Positions 29,709-41,375 are shown, counted from the stretch's first letter. The stretch: DNA of 64,000 bases from Pictodentalium vernedei (GCA_031216915.1 CM062294.1:164069455-164133454); one strand, 5' to 3'. The notes: generated by a model not told the origin, from the sequence alone. A program made the numbers and translations.

Positions 29709-29919
29709 CCCTCTGCACACTGACATCGATATTTCAAATTTCCAGCCTGCAAATGTTTTCTTTTCCACACTGCAACTAAGAATTTAACCAATTCAATCTT
29801 GATGGACAGAGCTCAGTGAGCTCTGTCAAACAAGATTGAATGGGTTGAATTCCTAGTGGTATTAAGTGAAAAAATTTTCTAAGGGAAATTTCATTATTTT
29901 GACATCAGTGTGAACAGGG
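29709..29919. mobile_element. Second TTAA-type MITE
   Basis: Ends read CCCTCTGCACACTGACATC and, inverted, CCCTGTTCACACTGATGTC. The right flank is TTAA (29920-29923) and the left is ATAA (29705-29708), one base from TTAA. An internal palindrome is formed by TTCAATCTTG…CAAGATTGAA with GACAGAGCTCA…TGAGCTCTGTC inside (about 29795-29855). It is 211 bp and non-coding, and a different family from 27312-27541. Confidence 0.72.
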
Positions 29920-29923
29920 TTAA

Positions 29924-30235
29924 ACATTGGCCCAGCTCACTAGACTGTTTACAAGTTTCCATTTGAGTTCGTCAAGTGAAATTTATCAAGAAATCACAAA
30001 CAAACTAATGACAGAAGTACAATACTACAATAACAAAAGGGCACTCCTTCTTAAATCAGATTGCAACCTAGTTGCAACACCCTTGCATTGGCATGTCGAG
30101 ATTTCATAAATAAAATATTGCGCAGTCGGGACAAAGTTGAAAACAAGAGGTGTGCATCGGCGATGCAGGCATCGAGTTGTGGTCGCAATTGGAAAGTGTT
30201 GGATGGCCATAACCCGGTTATAAATTATATCCCGG
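29924..30235. other. Host intronic DNA
   Basis: No gene, exon or mobile element recognised. Confidence 0.45.
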
Positions 30236-30574
30236 TTGTCAAATCTTTGTTCAAGTTATAATCCTAATAAGTTAGTTCAGAATAGTAAAAACATTATTTA
30301 AGATCCATAATCGGGCCAAGCCAGTTTTCGAATTCGCTTGAGATATTATTGCAAAAGACCTGTATGGTAAATATTAGTCAAATCGGAGAATGTTTGTTCA
30401 AGTTATTGTGCTAACAAGCTAAAAATTGACTAATTAAGGCCCATAACTCTGTAACAAAAAAGCGTGCTGGGCCAGTTTTCAAATTGGCTTTAGATATTAT
30501 TGCAAAAGATATTCTATGGCAAACATTAGACAAATTGGAGAACGTTTGTTCAAGTTATTGCACTAACGAGCTTA
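30236..30574. repeat. Tandem repeat of about 155 bp (TTGTTCAAGTTATTG…)
   Basis: About two and a half units containing GATATTATTGCAAAAGA, GGAGAATGTTTGTTCAAGTTATTG and GCTAACAAGCTAAAAATTGACTAATTAAGG. GCCAGTTTTC recurs at 30315 and 30471. The last unit is interrupted by the nested DIRS complex and resumes at 53546 (ATTGACAAATTAG). Confidence 0.78.
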
Positions 30575-30810
30575 AAATTCATACCAATTTGTATATTTTT
30601 ATACTTACCAATGGCCCAGACACAGCTGGTGCTAACTCTAAAATATCTAGGGCCAAACACAAATTTTGCCCCCCAATCCCCAAAATTTGCATGCAAAACC
30701 GAAAATTAGAAGTCCTAACTGGTCCTCCATACATTTACCCTCTGTGAATGCGCAGACGTCAGGAAGTGACCAGAATTGGCGCCAACACCATTATTTGTAA
30801 AAGAGAGTAT
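30575..30810. repeat. C 3'-side inverted terminal repeat
   Basis: This holds TACTTACCAATGGCCCAGACACAG, the GCCCCCCAATCCCC tract and GGCGCCAAC, the C-subfamily form of the ITR. It is complementary to 53280-53545 with heavy divergence. The exact first base is uncertain within about 5 nt. Confidence 0.75.
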
Positions 30811-30865
30811 TACATAATAATTCAGCGGGGAGGTACGAGTGCCCACTCATGGGAGAGTCCTTCCT

Positions 30866-30947
30866 GTCTGGGCCATTGGTAAGTATAAAAATATACAAAT
30901 TGGTATAAATTTATAATATTTTTACACAGTATACCAATGGCCCAGAC
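30866..30947. repeat. C internal complementary region
   Basis: GTCTGGGCCATTGGTAAGT … ACCAATGGCCCAGAC, complementary to the joined C ends. It contains an extra GTGTA-type segment relative to the E family. Confidence 0.75.
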
Positions 30948-32175
30948 ACAGATGAATCATAAATAGGTGGAGGGCTTAAGACTTCTGAAATAATTCCAAT
31001 CCTGCAATCCATAATGAAGGAACTTACATGTAGAACAGTTAGGAATTACATGTATGTCTCTCTATACAGTAATAGAGGAGACATATTCTAAACAAGGAGC
31101 CCAATGAAGTAATTCCTTAATGTAAGTATGAAGACAAGTTCCTAATTTTCCAAGGCTAGCTCAGACTAAGCCCCCAAAATTAGGATGGGGTATCTGAGAA
31201 TAAGAGAAAATCTCCCACAAACATACACCTTACAATAACATTTCAGCTGTATGCAGGATATAAATACAGATAAAAACAGCATCCTTCAAAGATACATACA
31301 TTTTAAGCCAGATTATGGGTAAACCCATCCCCCCCCCCTTTTATTGAACAAACCTTCAAAATTAAAAAGGGTGAGAGCTCTGGAAACAATAAGAGCGGTA
31401 CCCAACAACAATATAATTAATCGTCGAACACGCACTCTGGTATTAATTCAAGATTAATAAATGGTGCTTAACTTTACTTCAGAAGTTACGGCTATAGTGA
31501 CGATCCTGGAAATTAATATTGCACAGTAAATAGAATACACCGCAGACAACGCACACAGATACGTCGAAAACCGGTGATATAAAATATAACATTCACATAT
31601 CTAGTCAAGCCACACTGAATGATTCCTGAAGAGAAAGCACACTTCCTACATGATCCATAGGCGGCCACTGTACAATAAATTCCAGTAACAACACTCTCCA
31701 ATGTGAATAATCCGATATCTATGATCGTAAAAGCACGTGTAATATGAGTACCAAACAAAATAGAAACTTGGATCTAGAGATGTACAAAGGTATGATTAAC
31801 AGGCTCCTACACGGACCACCCCCAAAATAAATTATTATTTCAAGGTCCTTCAAATACAATAAAGTATTAGCCAAATAATAATAATGCACGATCGCATATA
31901 TATTAGCACGTAATCATCTGAATACCAGTTAACTGGTTATGCAGCCTGCGAGGTACTCAGGAGTAGCAATTTAATTGTGATGATTTATAAATAAACACTT
32001 GTATATAACAAATCAACCAAAATAATAGGGCATTAATTCAGCAAAAAAGCGGATGAGCCCATGAGGTCGCCACAGAACACTACATAAATGCATAAAATGC
32101 ATGTATTACAATAATAAAGCTTGCGGGAAGAGAACTACGTCTTGCCCGGTAATTGCTTATAACACATGAGGAAGT

Positions 32176-32250
32176 GTCTGAGTGGGGGGGGGGGGGGGGG
32201 GGGGGGGATGGGAGGGGGGTTGAGGGGGGATGGGGGGGGTTGAGGGGGGA
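32176..32250. repeat. G-rich tract and G-rich minisatellite
   Basis: A run of more than 20 G is followed by GGATGGGAGGGGGGTTGAGGGGGG-type repeats on the plus strand. It corresponds in position to the homopolymer of the E family 3' region, but on the opposite strand (poly-G here, poly-C in E). Strong quadruplex potential. The Pro-rich open frame across its complement is an artefact of composition. Confidence 0.7.
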
Positions 32251-32451
32251 GGAATTCAAAGTCATAACAAAATCTCCTCACCAGCATTATTCAATCGTAC
32301 TTGTGTCAGTTAACAGAAAAATATAGGAACCGCAATGGTTCTCTCACGGTGGAGGGGAATTCAAAGTCATAACGAAATCCCCTCACCCGTATTATTTAAT
32401 CGTATTTGTGTCAGTCAAGATAAAAAATATAGGAACCAAAATGGTTCCCTC
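32249..32451. repeat. Two direct repeats of about 102 bp in C
   Basis: GGAATTCAAAGTCATAAC … AATATAGGAACC … TGGTTCYCTCAC occurs at about 32249-32350 and 32353-32451. A related single copy is in element G near 47470-47560. Confidence 0.75.
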
Positions 32452-32454
32452 ACA

Positions 32455-33950
32455 TCTAACCGACTCCATGTGCCACTATGGATGGAGAGGAACGTGAAGA
32501 ATAAAACATCCCCTGAAAGAAGACCTTCTCTGGGAGAAAGCTTCTGGAGAGCGTCACATAACCGACACTTGAGAATATTGATCCAAGATTCTTGTGACAA
32601 CAGAGGCGCTACCAGTAGGATTCACTGTTTAAACTTAAACATAAGCTACTGAATCAAATGAACAGGAGGATACGCATATCCTATTGTTCCTCCCCATGAA
32701 TTTGCAGAGCGTCTACTGTCTGCGCTCATTAATCTGGGCATGACGACACAAATGACGGTAACAATTGTTCCGGTGCATCTCAAACTAAAGAATCATGGGG
32801 TGATCCCACTGGTAGCAAAACTGTACAAATAAACGCATGTTGAGCGTCCATACATATAAAACAGGCGACCTTTCTGAGGAGCGAGTCTGCTAGTACGTTC
32901 AGACGACCCTGTATATGGCGGATAGAGAGACATGAAAATGATTTTCTGTTAGGTATTATAGCAAAAGTGAATGGGTGCCGCCCTGGTTCCTGATGTACGC
33001 TACCACTATTGAGTTGTTCAACAAACTCTGAACAAGCGTGAACGCATTGATATAGCGCTAACAATATTGACATCATTCTTGATGGTTATGTGTTTCTACA
33101 GGAACTGAGGGTCTCAGACCCCTGCAATTATAGTCTGCAGGACTCAGGGACGTGCCCCAAACTATTGACTCATATCCGTCATAATCGTGAAAGCCGAATC
33201 TGGTAGTTGCAGCGGAACTAATGAGTTAACCACTGAAAATCTGCCTCAATATGGACCTTTTTGTTTACTATATCCGAAAAAACAATACTGGTCCTGAGCG
33301 AATGCATTGTCACACTCCAGTTCTGTGTAAGAATAACTGGAGGGGGCGTGTGAGTAAGCGACCCATCTAAACAAGATGCGTAGCCGCTCAGCACATCTCC
33401 ATCAGTCGCAGAAAACTAATTTGTTCTGGAAAATGGCTGACGACCCAGATTGTTATGAGACATTACCAAGTTAATATTTGAGTGACAGTGCAGGGCGCTA
33501 TCTCCAGACCAAAGCTATCCTTAGATCTATGCTTATAGCATAGTCAATTGCTTGAACACTCATTTTAACCGACTAAATGATAACCATAAACTTTTAGAGC
33601 TTTGATAAACTTGTTAACAAGCTCCAGTCTATTATCTGTCGGAATGAGCTCTTAGGCTTCGGTACGAGTAACAGGTGGCTACAGAATTCCAGAGAACTTC
33701 TATTAACATCATTGTCAAGAGAACCTTTACCTCCGACTGGAGAGAATCTTATGCAAGGATTAGATGGAAGTATTGTCCATCAAACATTAATTTAGTTGTG
33801 GTTCTCTCAGAAAGATAGCCACAGGCCTTCCCGAAACCACACTTCCGAACTACTAGTCTCCGTAACAGTTATCCAGATTGATGCTCATCTTGATAACCAT
33901 CTGTCAACCGCAAAACAACAGAGGTCCTAACTCACACCTGTAGCACCTAC
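32455..33950 (-). pseudogene. RT-RNase H remnant (C)
   Basis: Starts with sequence matching the C-terminal methyltransferase-like domain (PSPREGLL, SQESWINIL, about 32455-32600). It continues through RNase H (HIQGRLNVLADSLLRK near 32880-32930) into badly decayed RT. Many stops and indels. No recombinase homology was seen between this and the ICR. Confidence 0.7.
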
Positions 33951-34266
33951 GAGGCCTACGAAAGGAGGAACTGCGTCTCATTCGCGAAGAGCCCTGACCC
34001 AGCAGTTTAGGGGCATCTGACCGATCAGACATAAGCCTCGTATTCTAGTCGCTATATGATGATCCCTAGAGTAATTATAGGAGAGTAAACTATACCCTCA
34101 CGAGGAGTCCTTATAGGTGACCTTCTGTCTAGGACGTCCTCCCTTACTCCTTTCTGCTAATGCGTGTTGAATATACGTCGACATAAGGAGCAGAGTATTG
34201 ATGCTTTCTTTGTAGCTTGTTCATAAACCAATGAAAGCTTATCATCAAAAACTTAGTGTCCAGAAA

Positions 34267-34540
34267 TTAAAATTTTTTAGTAAATTTTGTTTCTTAACAT
34301 ACCTACCACAATTGTTTACAATTGGCTGTAATGTAAGTGCAAGCCCTACTTCAGAACTAACCCAAGCTTTTAGAGAACTTTTCCAATCAAGTTGGAAAAG
34401 TAATAGAGTGCAAATGCACGAAAAAGATCGAAAAAAGGGTCGAGCGCGACCAGCGCTCAAAATTACAGGTACACTCTCTGCACACCTCTTGCGTTTACCG
34501 AGCGCATGTGCAACAACCGTGATGTCAATTCCGTATTTCC
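34267..34540. repeat. D 3'-side inverted terminal repeat
   Basis: Complementary to 40406-40629 except for the first ~45 nt and an extra ~30 nt near 34400. It carries CCGAGCGCATGTGCAACAACC, a mutated form of the NRF-1-like site of the other repeat. Confidence 0.88.
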
Positions 34541-34612
34541 GCCAACGAGAAGTTTGTGATTTAGCGGGGAGGCATCGATATCAAAGATATCCCCAAGGAG
34601 GGTGGGCCTCCG

Positions 34613-34703
34613 GTAAACAATTGTGGTAGGTATGTTAAGAAACAAAATTTACTAAAAAATTTCAATTTCTTTTCAACCTACTCACAATTGTTTACAATTG
34701 GCT
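34613..34703. repeat. D internal complementary region
   Basis: Reverse complement of the D right end (…GTTGAAAAGAAA) joined to the D left end (TTGAAATTTTTTAG). It fixes the D boundaries and shows that the ICR rule holds in a diverged subfamily. Confidence 0.88.
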
Positions 34704-34850
34704 GAATAAACAATAGGAGGAGGTGAATCACATAACCATTACCAACAAGAGCAAGGAGGGCAGAGAACAATAGCGAAAACCTGTAATGAAGAAAGAGAGA
34801 AGGCACCTGAAAAGAACAAGGCTGAGTGAAGCACAACCTTGATAACTATT

Positions 34851-35770
34851 TTAATGAGGGTGCACAACAGCCTGAGCAGTAACGAGAGGGCCTAAAGAAT
34901 AAAGGTCCTCAGACTGCTGCTGTAGGTGGCGGAGATAAAAGGAGGAGAAGGTAGAAGCATTCCTCCAGTAAGCCGCATTCATAACATCCCGGAGCGAAAC
35001 AGAATTGGAGAACGCCCAGGATGTAGAAATGGCACGAACCTCATGAGCATGAAACCGGTTCGAAACAAGATCCGAAGCAGACAAGCAGGAATAAGCTAGC
35101 TTGATTGCAAGACAGATCCACCTGGAAATAGAATGGGAAGAGATAGACTGCCTCTTAGGAATGAGAGACAGAAAGAATCTCTTCCGACCCCTCCTAATGA
35201 ACTGAGTGCGATTAAGGTAAGTCTTGATCGCACTAGCAGGACAAAGAGCCCGAATGCAGATGGGAGGAGGTACCGAATCAGGAAGTTGATTTTTAGCCAG
35301 AAAAGAGCAATCAGTAGTGAAGGTGACACTGTTAGCCTCATTTCTGAAGAAAGCAGAATCAACAGATAGTGCATGAAGCTCACTGACTTGTCGAGCAGAA
35401 GCAAACGCTAGAAGGAAAGCCGTCTTATAGGTGATAAAATGCATATCGGTCTCAGATAAAGGCTCCAAAGGCGCTCCCTCTAAACAGTGCAACACCCATG
35501 CCAAGTTCCACTTGGGTGTAAGACGCAAAACTCGAGGCCTCTTCAAAGAAAAGTGCCGAATGAGTTTGGAGAGAAAAAATTACGACTGATGCACCGCTTT
35601 CCCACATAAGAGAAAGTATTAGACAGCATAGACCGATAGCCCTTAATCGTAATAGGCTGGAGTCAAAAAGATATACCAGAAAATCCGCAATTTGAGCGAA
35701 TGACGGATCACGGTAATTCACATTGTGATCTGCACACCAGTGGCAGAAAACCTTCCACTTCGCAGCATAA
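34851..35770 (-). pseudogene. Tyrosine recombinase with frameshifts (D)
   Basis: The catalytic half is open for 231 codons (34851-35546) and keeps ARQVSELHAL, HEVRAISTSW and FSSFYLR, so Arg, His-x-x-Arg and Tyr are all present. The N-terminal part (YAAKWKVFCHWCADH, FLVYLFD) is in another frame, and the stretch between (ITIKGYRSML) in a third, giving breaks near 35660 and 35580. The C-terminus ends AQAVVHPH. It is probably inactive. Confidence 0.85.
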
Positions 35771-35771
35771 G

Positions 35772-37677
35772 TCATGCCCATGGAATGTTGCCGCGATGCA
35801 TAAATGCACTCCACTGATCGTCTCGAAAAACCTCTACATCGGAGACTGGACCTGATAAAAGACAGGTGTGAAGGGACAGGCTCGCCAGGTTGTTGTGATA
35901 CTTCCTGGGATGACCCTGGGAAAGAAGATTGCGAAGTAGAGGTAGACGAATCGGTCGATTGGCCAACAGAGGCCGCAGCAGATTGATCCACACCCTTTGT
36001 GGAGACAGGGGTGCGATCAGAATGATCCTGCAACTGCAAGCACGAATCTTCGCTAATACTTGAGGAAGAATCGGTGCAGGAGGAAAGGCATAGCCGATCC
36101 AACCTGTCCAGTCCAGAGACAGAGCGTCTACTGCAAATGCCAGAGGATCTGGACAAGGGGAGACAAAGGTCTCTACCTGATGATTCCAGCGAGTCCTGAG
36201 GACGGCCCCACTGCTCGCAAATCGCCTGAAACACTGACCGATGTAGCATCCATTCGGATGGAAGGACATTGTCGCGTCGGGACAGGGAGTCTGCTAGGAT
36301 GTTGAGACGCCCGGGAATGTGTCGAATGGACACCCGAGCGTTCACATCCCGCGCCAACAGAAGATCCTGAGACAGACGATACATGGGAATCGAATGTGTG
36401 CCTCCTTGATTCCGTATGTAGGCCACTACTGTCGAATTGTCTGAAAGATGTAGAACAATATGGTCCGACAGATGAGGGATCCAAAGCCGAAAACTCAACA
36501 GAAGAGCAAGGAGCTCCTTCTGGTTTATATGAAGGCCCACCTGCTCGTTGTCCCACTCGCCGTGAGTAGACAGACCGAGAGGATCCAACGTCGCACCCCA
36601 GCCCCGAACGCTGGCATCCGCAGTAAGGATGCGATCGGCCAAAGGAAGATCCAACGGAACATCCTGTGTCAGCCAAGGAATATCGGCCCAAGGGTGGAGG
36701 TGACAAAGCAGAGACCGAGGAATAGTGAGTTCCAGGTCCAGCAGATCTACATTCAGACACCAAAGATCAAACAGGAAGTGTTGAAGAGGTCGGACAATCA
36801 AGCGGCCGAGCGGAATGAGATCTGTCACCGAACCGCAAAGGCCCAGCATCCGAAGGAAAGTCCTGGCCGAGACCGAGGAAGATTGAAGCAGGTTCCGAGT
36901 CAAGGTGGAAAGAATCGTCGCCCGAGCATGGGGGACCAACACTACATTGTGAAGAGTGTCGAAATCCATCCCCAAATGACAGAATCGCTGAGAAGGAAGG
37001 AGATCCGACTTCTCACGATTGACTCTGAAACCCAGCGATGCTAGCAGGCAAAGAAACTGCCGGACATCTAACTCCAGAACAGCAGCATCGTGGTGCCATT
37101 GGAGGATGTCGTCCAGGTAGGCTGACAAAGTCACAGCCAACTCAGTACGGTGGAAAGCAAGCAAATGTGACATCAGTCGGGTGAAGGCCCAAGGAGCCAG
37201 GTTCAATCCGAACGGGAGAGCTCTGAATTGATAGACTCGATCCCGAAACGAGAACCAAAGGTATTTCTGTGACACCAGATGAATGGGTACATGGAAGTAG
37301 GCATCCTTCAGGTCGATACTGGCAGCAAAGTCGCCCTGATGAACTGAACGTCGAACCGACCAGAAAGTCTCCATACTGAAATGAGGAGCTATAATGTACT
37401 CGTTCAGGATACTCAGATTGATGACAGGACGAAATTGGCCGTTTTTCTTCGGCACCAAGAAAAGTCTCGAGTAAAACCCCGGTGAAAGGGTGTTCCTGAC
37501 CACCTCGATCGCCCCTTTGGAGAGGAGATTGTCAATCTCCTGCACCAGAAGGTCCCGACGCAGAGAATCGGAAGGGACCTGAGTCGGGAGGGGCACCCGA
37601 GATAAACTGGGGTGCCGATGGAAGGACAGTTGCAGACCGGATTGAATGACATCGAGGACCCAAGGGTCCGACGTCAT
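35772..37677 (-). pseudogene. RT-RNase H-methyltransferase-like ORF with one frame break (D)
   Basis: RT and RNase H are open from 37677: SIDLKDAYFH (residues 120-129), YLDD (187-190), TADAS (Asp354), QKE (Glu388), LSDN (Asp413) and ADSLSR (Asp463). Near 36195 a short deletion moves the reading into the recombinase frame. The C-terminal domain (VSPCPDPLAFAVDAL, YAFPPAP, SPQRVWINLL) continues in another frame to 35772. The frame is open upstream to the gag stop (TGA at 37744-37746) in the same frame as the last part of gag. RT and RNase H residues are complete, so decay is recent or mild here. Confidence 0.86.
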
Positions 37678-37743
37678 CTCTGTCCAACGGTCGTAAAACA
37701 GCGACAGCCTTCCCCGACTGGAGGCGAATCGAGGTGAGAACCT

Positions 37744-40135
37744 TCACTTGCGGCCTCGACGAGGCCCCCGAGAGGAGAAACCACCTCGGGAAGTGACAGA
37801 GTCCTGAGACTTTCCTGCCTGAGGCTGCCAGCGAGCCTGGCCACGTCGGCACTTCTTATGTGCAGAAGGAGCAGACGGAGCCGAAGGCGGCGCCGACAAG
37901 GCAGACGCAGCAGCATGCTTGACGGGCCTGGAACGACCACTACCCACAGCAGCAGGTTGGTCAAGCTGTTGCATCAAAAGCTGGTCCTTCGAATGACGAA
38001 GAACTTCGCCGCGAACAGCTTCCATGGAACCATGGAACAACTGAGATCCAACCAAAGAGGCAAACCTCAGAACAGCACGTTGCTCAGAAGGAAGGGATGG
38101 AGAAGAGTCCAACACTGCATCCCGGCATGCCAGCTCCAAATTAGCCGTGTTACAGGCGTGAGCGTGTGTCAAGTTCATAAGAGCCTGTGACAAAAGGCGC
38201 CTAAGCGTCATCAAACTCCCCTGGTGGAAAATATTCAGCCAGAGCAGCGACGACATGGTCCGCGAGAGATAACATGCCCAGCATCTCTCGGGACAGGTCC
38301 ACCATAGATTCAACTTCCGACATCAGGAGAACTGCCGACTTAGGCTTAGTTAACCCGAGGGAAGAAGAATCCTCATCCTCAGTAGTCATCCCTTGGAAGA
38401 CTGGTGGAAAGATGGAATCGTAAACACGAAACCACGATGGAGGCAGAAAGGCATCAGCTCTAGAAAAGAAGGAACCCTTGAGGGCCTTAGAACGCATTTT
38501 GGCGTCTAAACCCTGGAAGGACTCAACAACCTGAGCCGATTGCTGAGGACGCAAAGCCTTGGAGCTAGAAGGCTCAACAGGGTTACTGCGCTCCACAGTG
38601 GACCGCGGCCGGGCGGTCACAGATGGCTGGTCTGAAGGTTGGATGTCCGGCAATAAGCCGAAGACGAAATCCAAAGCCTGCCCCAAGACTGACGAGGGGG
38701 GCCCATCACCTTCCAGATAATCGTCATCCTCCGTAGCAGAGGAGACGTAGCCCAACTCGGGCTGACCAGCAGAAACCTCCTGGGAAGACTGAGCAGTATC
38801 CAAGGGGCCAGGCGAGACATCTCCGCGACTGACCAAATGAGGTTGTGCCTCAGGAGGCACAGGGAGGCCAACTTGAGGGTTGCCAGAAAGCAACCAGGTG
38901 AGCGCCAAAACGGCCTGACGCAGGTCACCCTGAGAATCTGTCGCAGCATCGCCCGACGGAGTGTCTTCCCAATGGACCCTTCTGGTAGAAGAACCCAAAT
39001 CCTCAGAAGAGACCGACGTCGAACGTCGATCGGCAGACAGAATAGGGATACGGTGAGAAGAGGATAGTCCCGATTGTGACGCCCAGGGGCCATCACTGAC
39101 CTCTGCGAAACAGAAGGTCCTGCATGCAAATCCTCGAAAGAGACCGACGGTGCATGTCGATCGGTAGCTGGACCTAGGACACGGTGAGAAGACACCGGAG
39201 GATTGTCCCAAGAATGACAGGAACCTGTCATTGGCCTCTGCGCGGTAGACGGCCCCAACTGCCCATCCTCTGAGACCGACAGCAAGCATCGATCGACACC
39301 CAGACTCGGAACACAGTGAGGAATCACCGGAGGAAGGTTCCGAGAGTGACAGCTGACAGGGGCTGTCACTGACCGCTGCTGAACAGCAGGCCCTGGATGC
39401 CAACGTCCCAACACCATCCTGCTAGGAGGCACACTAGCAGGGGAAGGAGGAACAATAAACGATTCACTCGAGGGACGAGGAATCGCTGCCGAAGTGACCG
39501 ACCGGCTCAACCAACTAGGAGCAAACCTAGCCAGATAAGACGGAGCAGACAGCAAACCCGCACAGCCCCGCCCTGAGGCTAGGGGAGGCTGATGAGCACA
39601 CAGACACACCAGCAGATACAGCCTCGGTCCCCCGAGACTGTAGACCATCCCCAGAGGAGATGGAAGAGCCACCATCAGACAGAATAGGATCTGTAGTAAC
39701 AACTTCCTCAGCAACTATCGACGGTGTAGGAGGCAGATCGGAGAGGGTCACCGAGCTGACCTCGGAGAAGCTCTCTACGAAAACAGATGCCTCAAGAGTG
39801 ACATCAGAAGACAAAGAGACCACGGTCTCCACGTCAGGTATCACTGAACTAGCACCGTCAACAGTTGCAGAGGAACTCGCCACAGAAGACAGATCAGAAT
39901 CCTGTGCACCAGCAGAAATGTCTGCTATGGCATGGCTACCCTTACCCCGAGAATGAGGGGTTCTAGCTCTGGACAGAACCACCTTGTTAACAGAAGCCCA
40001 GAATTTAGAGGACCAAACCCCACAAATACCACATGACTGGGCCTGAGTGCAATTGTTGCAAGTGACACATGTGGAATGAGAGTCATCCACATGCTTCACT
40101 TGCAAGCAAGAGGTACAAGGAATAGTCTTTGGCAT
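37744..40135 (-). pseudogene. DIRS gag with several frameshifts (D)
   Basis: The ATG at 40135 gives MPKTIPCTSC with Cys7, Cys10, His20, Cys23, Cys26, Cys29, Cys35 and Cys38, the same spacing style as E-family Gag. A Ser/Pro-rich middle with three near-repeats of an RPMTGSCHSWD-like phrase follows in changed frames (breaks near 39530, 39000 and 38200). The C-terminus is basic (SSRGPRRGRK) and ends at 37744. It is equivalent to E-family gag but very diverged in the middle. Confidence 0.82.
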
Positions 40136-40405
40136 TATATGAATGAAAAAGGAATCAAGCTTCTCACCGACGGAAAACAGCACAAAGGTCGTGTTCACAT
40201 GTGGGGGAAAAAACAAGATCAAGTGTGAAGAAACAAGCAATAATGATCAAAAATAACATTAATCAAAAACTATTTTGGATAGCTTGATAAAAGGATACAA
40301 TCCACTTGCACACAATGAAATGCAGAGCACATAGAATAAGTTGTTCACGAAGAATAACAGCAAAGTAGCATGAGTCACAAAAATTTCCGACCATGTACAA
40401 ATGGT

Positions 40406-40629
40406 GGAAATAAAAGGAATTGACGTCACGGTTGTTGCGCATGCGCTCGGTAAATGCAAGAGGTGTGCAGAGAGAGTACCTGTAATTTCGAGCGCTGGTC
40501 TCGCTCGACTCTTTTTTTGATCTCCAACTTGTTTGGAAAAGTTCTCTAAAAGCTTGAGTTAGTTCCGAAGTAGGGCTTGCACTTACGTTACAGCCAATTG
40601 TAAACAATTGTGAGTAGGTTGAAAAGAAA
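40406..40629. repeat. D 5'-side inverted terminal repeat
   Basis: Promoter-side repeat of D, ending GTTGAAAAGAAA near 40629. Complementary to 34267-34540. Confidence 0.88.
40421..40446. promoter_or_regulatory. CRE-like and NRF-1-like sites in D 5' ITR
   Basis: TGACGTCA (40421-40428), a perfect CREB/ATF consensus, is followed 7 bp later by TGCGCATGCGC (40436-40446), an NRF-1 consensus. The left ITR has both in mutated form (TGATGTCA and GCGCATGTGC). A promoter role is inferred. Confidence 0.6.
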
Positions 40630-40868
40630 CTGGAGCGACTCTAAGAGAGTTTTTCACCTTGTCATCTATTAGGCATGACGACGCAAGGGATCTGTCACGT
40701 CTATTTAACTCCGAATTAGCAACTTGTTAGGACAGAGTTATACGTGATAAATATATAGCCCTCTAAATGAGGTACAAACGTCCTCCAATTCCTTTCTGTA
40801 GAGATGTAGCGTCACAGTTCTTAAAGGTGATCTGCGTAATACACTGAGTCTAAATTCGTTCTGAATGA
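40630..40868 (-). pseudogene. Gag fragment of C resuming after D
   Basis: CTGGAGCGACTCTAAGAGAG through GGTGATCTGCGTAATACA matches E1 gag at about 7600-7850. It stops abruptly at the 177-bp tandem repeat, where a deletion removed the rest of C gag and leader, the left end of G and the left half of F. Confidence 0.75.
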
Positions 40869-41375
40869 ATAGGGAAGAGAAGAAGCACACCAGCTGACCT
40901 AAACACTAAGTTAAACATGAAATTCGGAGCTGAACAGAAAACTAAACGCAACTAAAAATTCAAGAAAAATGTTTAAAATGCAGGGTATGAGGGGTTAATC
41001 ATGGAACAATGATACTGAGGAACACGTATGATGAATATAAGCGCAATGGAAAGAGAAAGAGCACAGCAGCTGACCTAAACACTTAGTTAAACATGAAATT
41101 CTGAGCTAAACAGAAAACTAAACGCAACTAAAAATGTGAAGTAAAATGGTTAAAATGCAGCGTATGAGGGGTTAATCATGGAACAATGATACTGAGGAAC
41201 ATATATGATGAATATAAGTGCCATGGGAAGAGAAAGAGTGCAGCAGCTGACCTAAACACTTAGTTAAACATGAAATTCTGAGCTAAACAGAAAACTAAAC
41301 GCAACTAAAAATGTCAAGAAAAATGTTTAAAATGCAAGGTATGGGGGGTTAAATCATGGTAGAATGATAATAATG
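40869..41375. repeat. 177-bp tandem repeat, 2.8 units
   Basis: Units with AGCAGCTGACCTAAACACTTAG and GGGGTTAATCATGGAACAATGATACTGAGG, phased at 40895, 41071 and 41248 (the TGACC motif). Units are about 95% alike. It sits exactly at the junction of the C and F fragments and has no match elsewhere in the window. Confidence 0.88.

Larger units (their letters stand above)
34267..40629 (-). mobile_element. DIRS retrotransposon D, full length, divergent subfamily
   Basis: About 6.36 kb with its own ITRs (34267-34540 and 40406-40629), an ICR (34613-34703), and gag, RT-RNase H and recombinase homologous to but clearly distinct from the E family. It is inserted in the gag of C: the flanks GTGTCCAGAAA + CTGGAGCGACTCTAAGAG join to match CTCTCCAGAGACCGGAGCGACTCTGAGAG in F (42348-42376). 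Several frameshifts in gag and recombinase and about 10% ITR divergence indicate an older insertion than E1 and E2. Confidence 0.92.

Noticed and set aside
32080-32265. Proline-rich small open frame
   Set aside because: Produced by the complement of a long G tract.
34231-34629. 132-codon plus-strand open frame across the D left end
   Set aside because: It lies across the element boundary and ITR on the non-coding strand; no domain.
36460-37044. 194-codon plus-strand open frame opposite D RT
   Set aside because: Antisense shadow of the RT coding frame.
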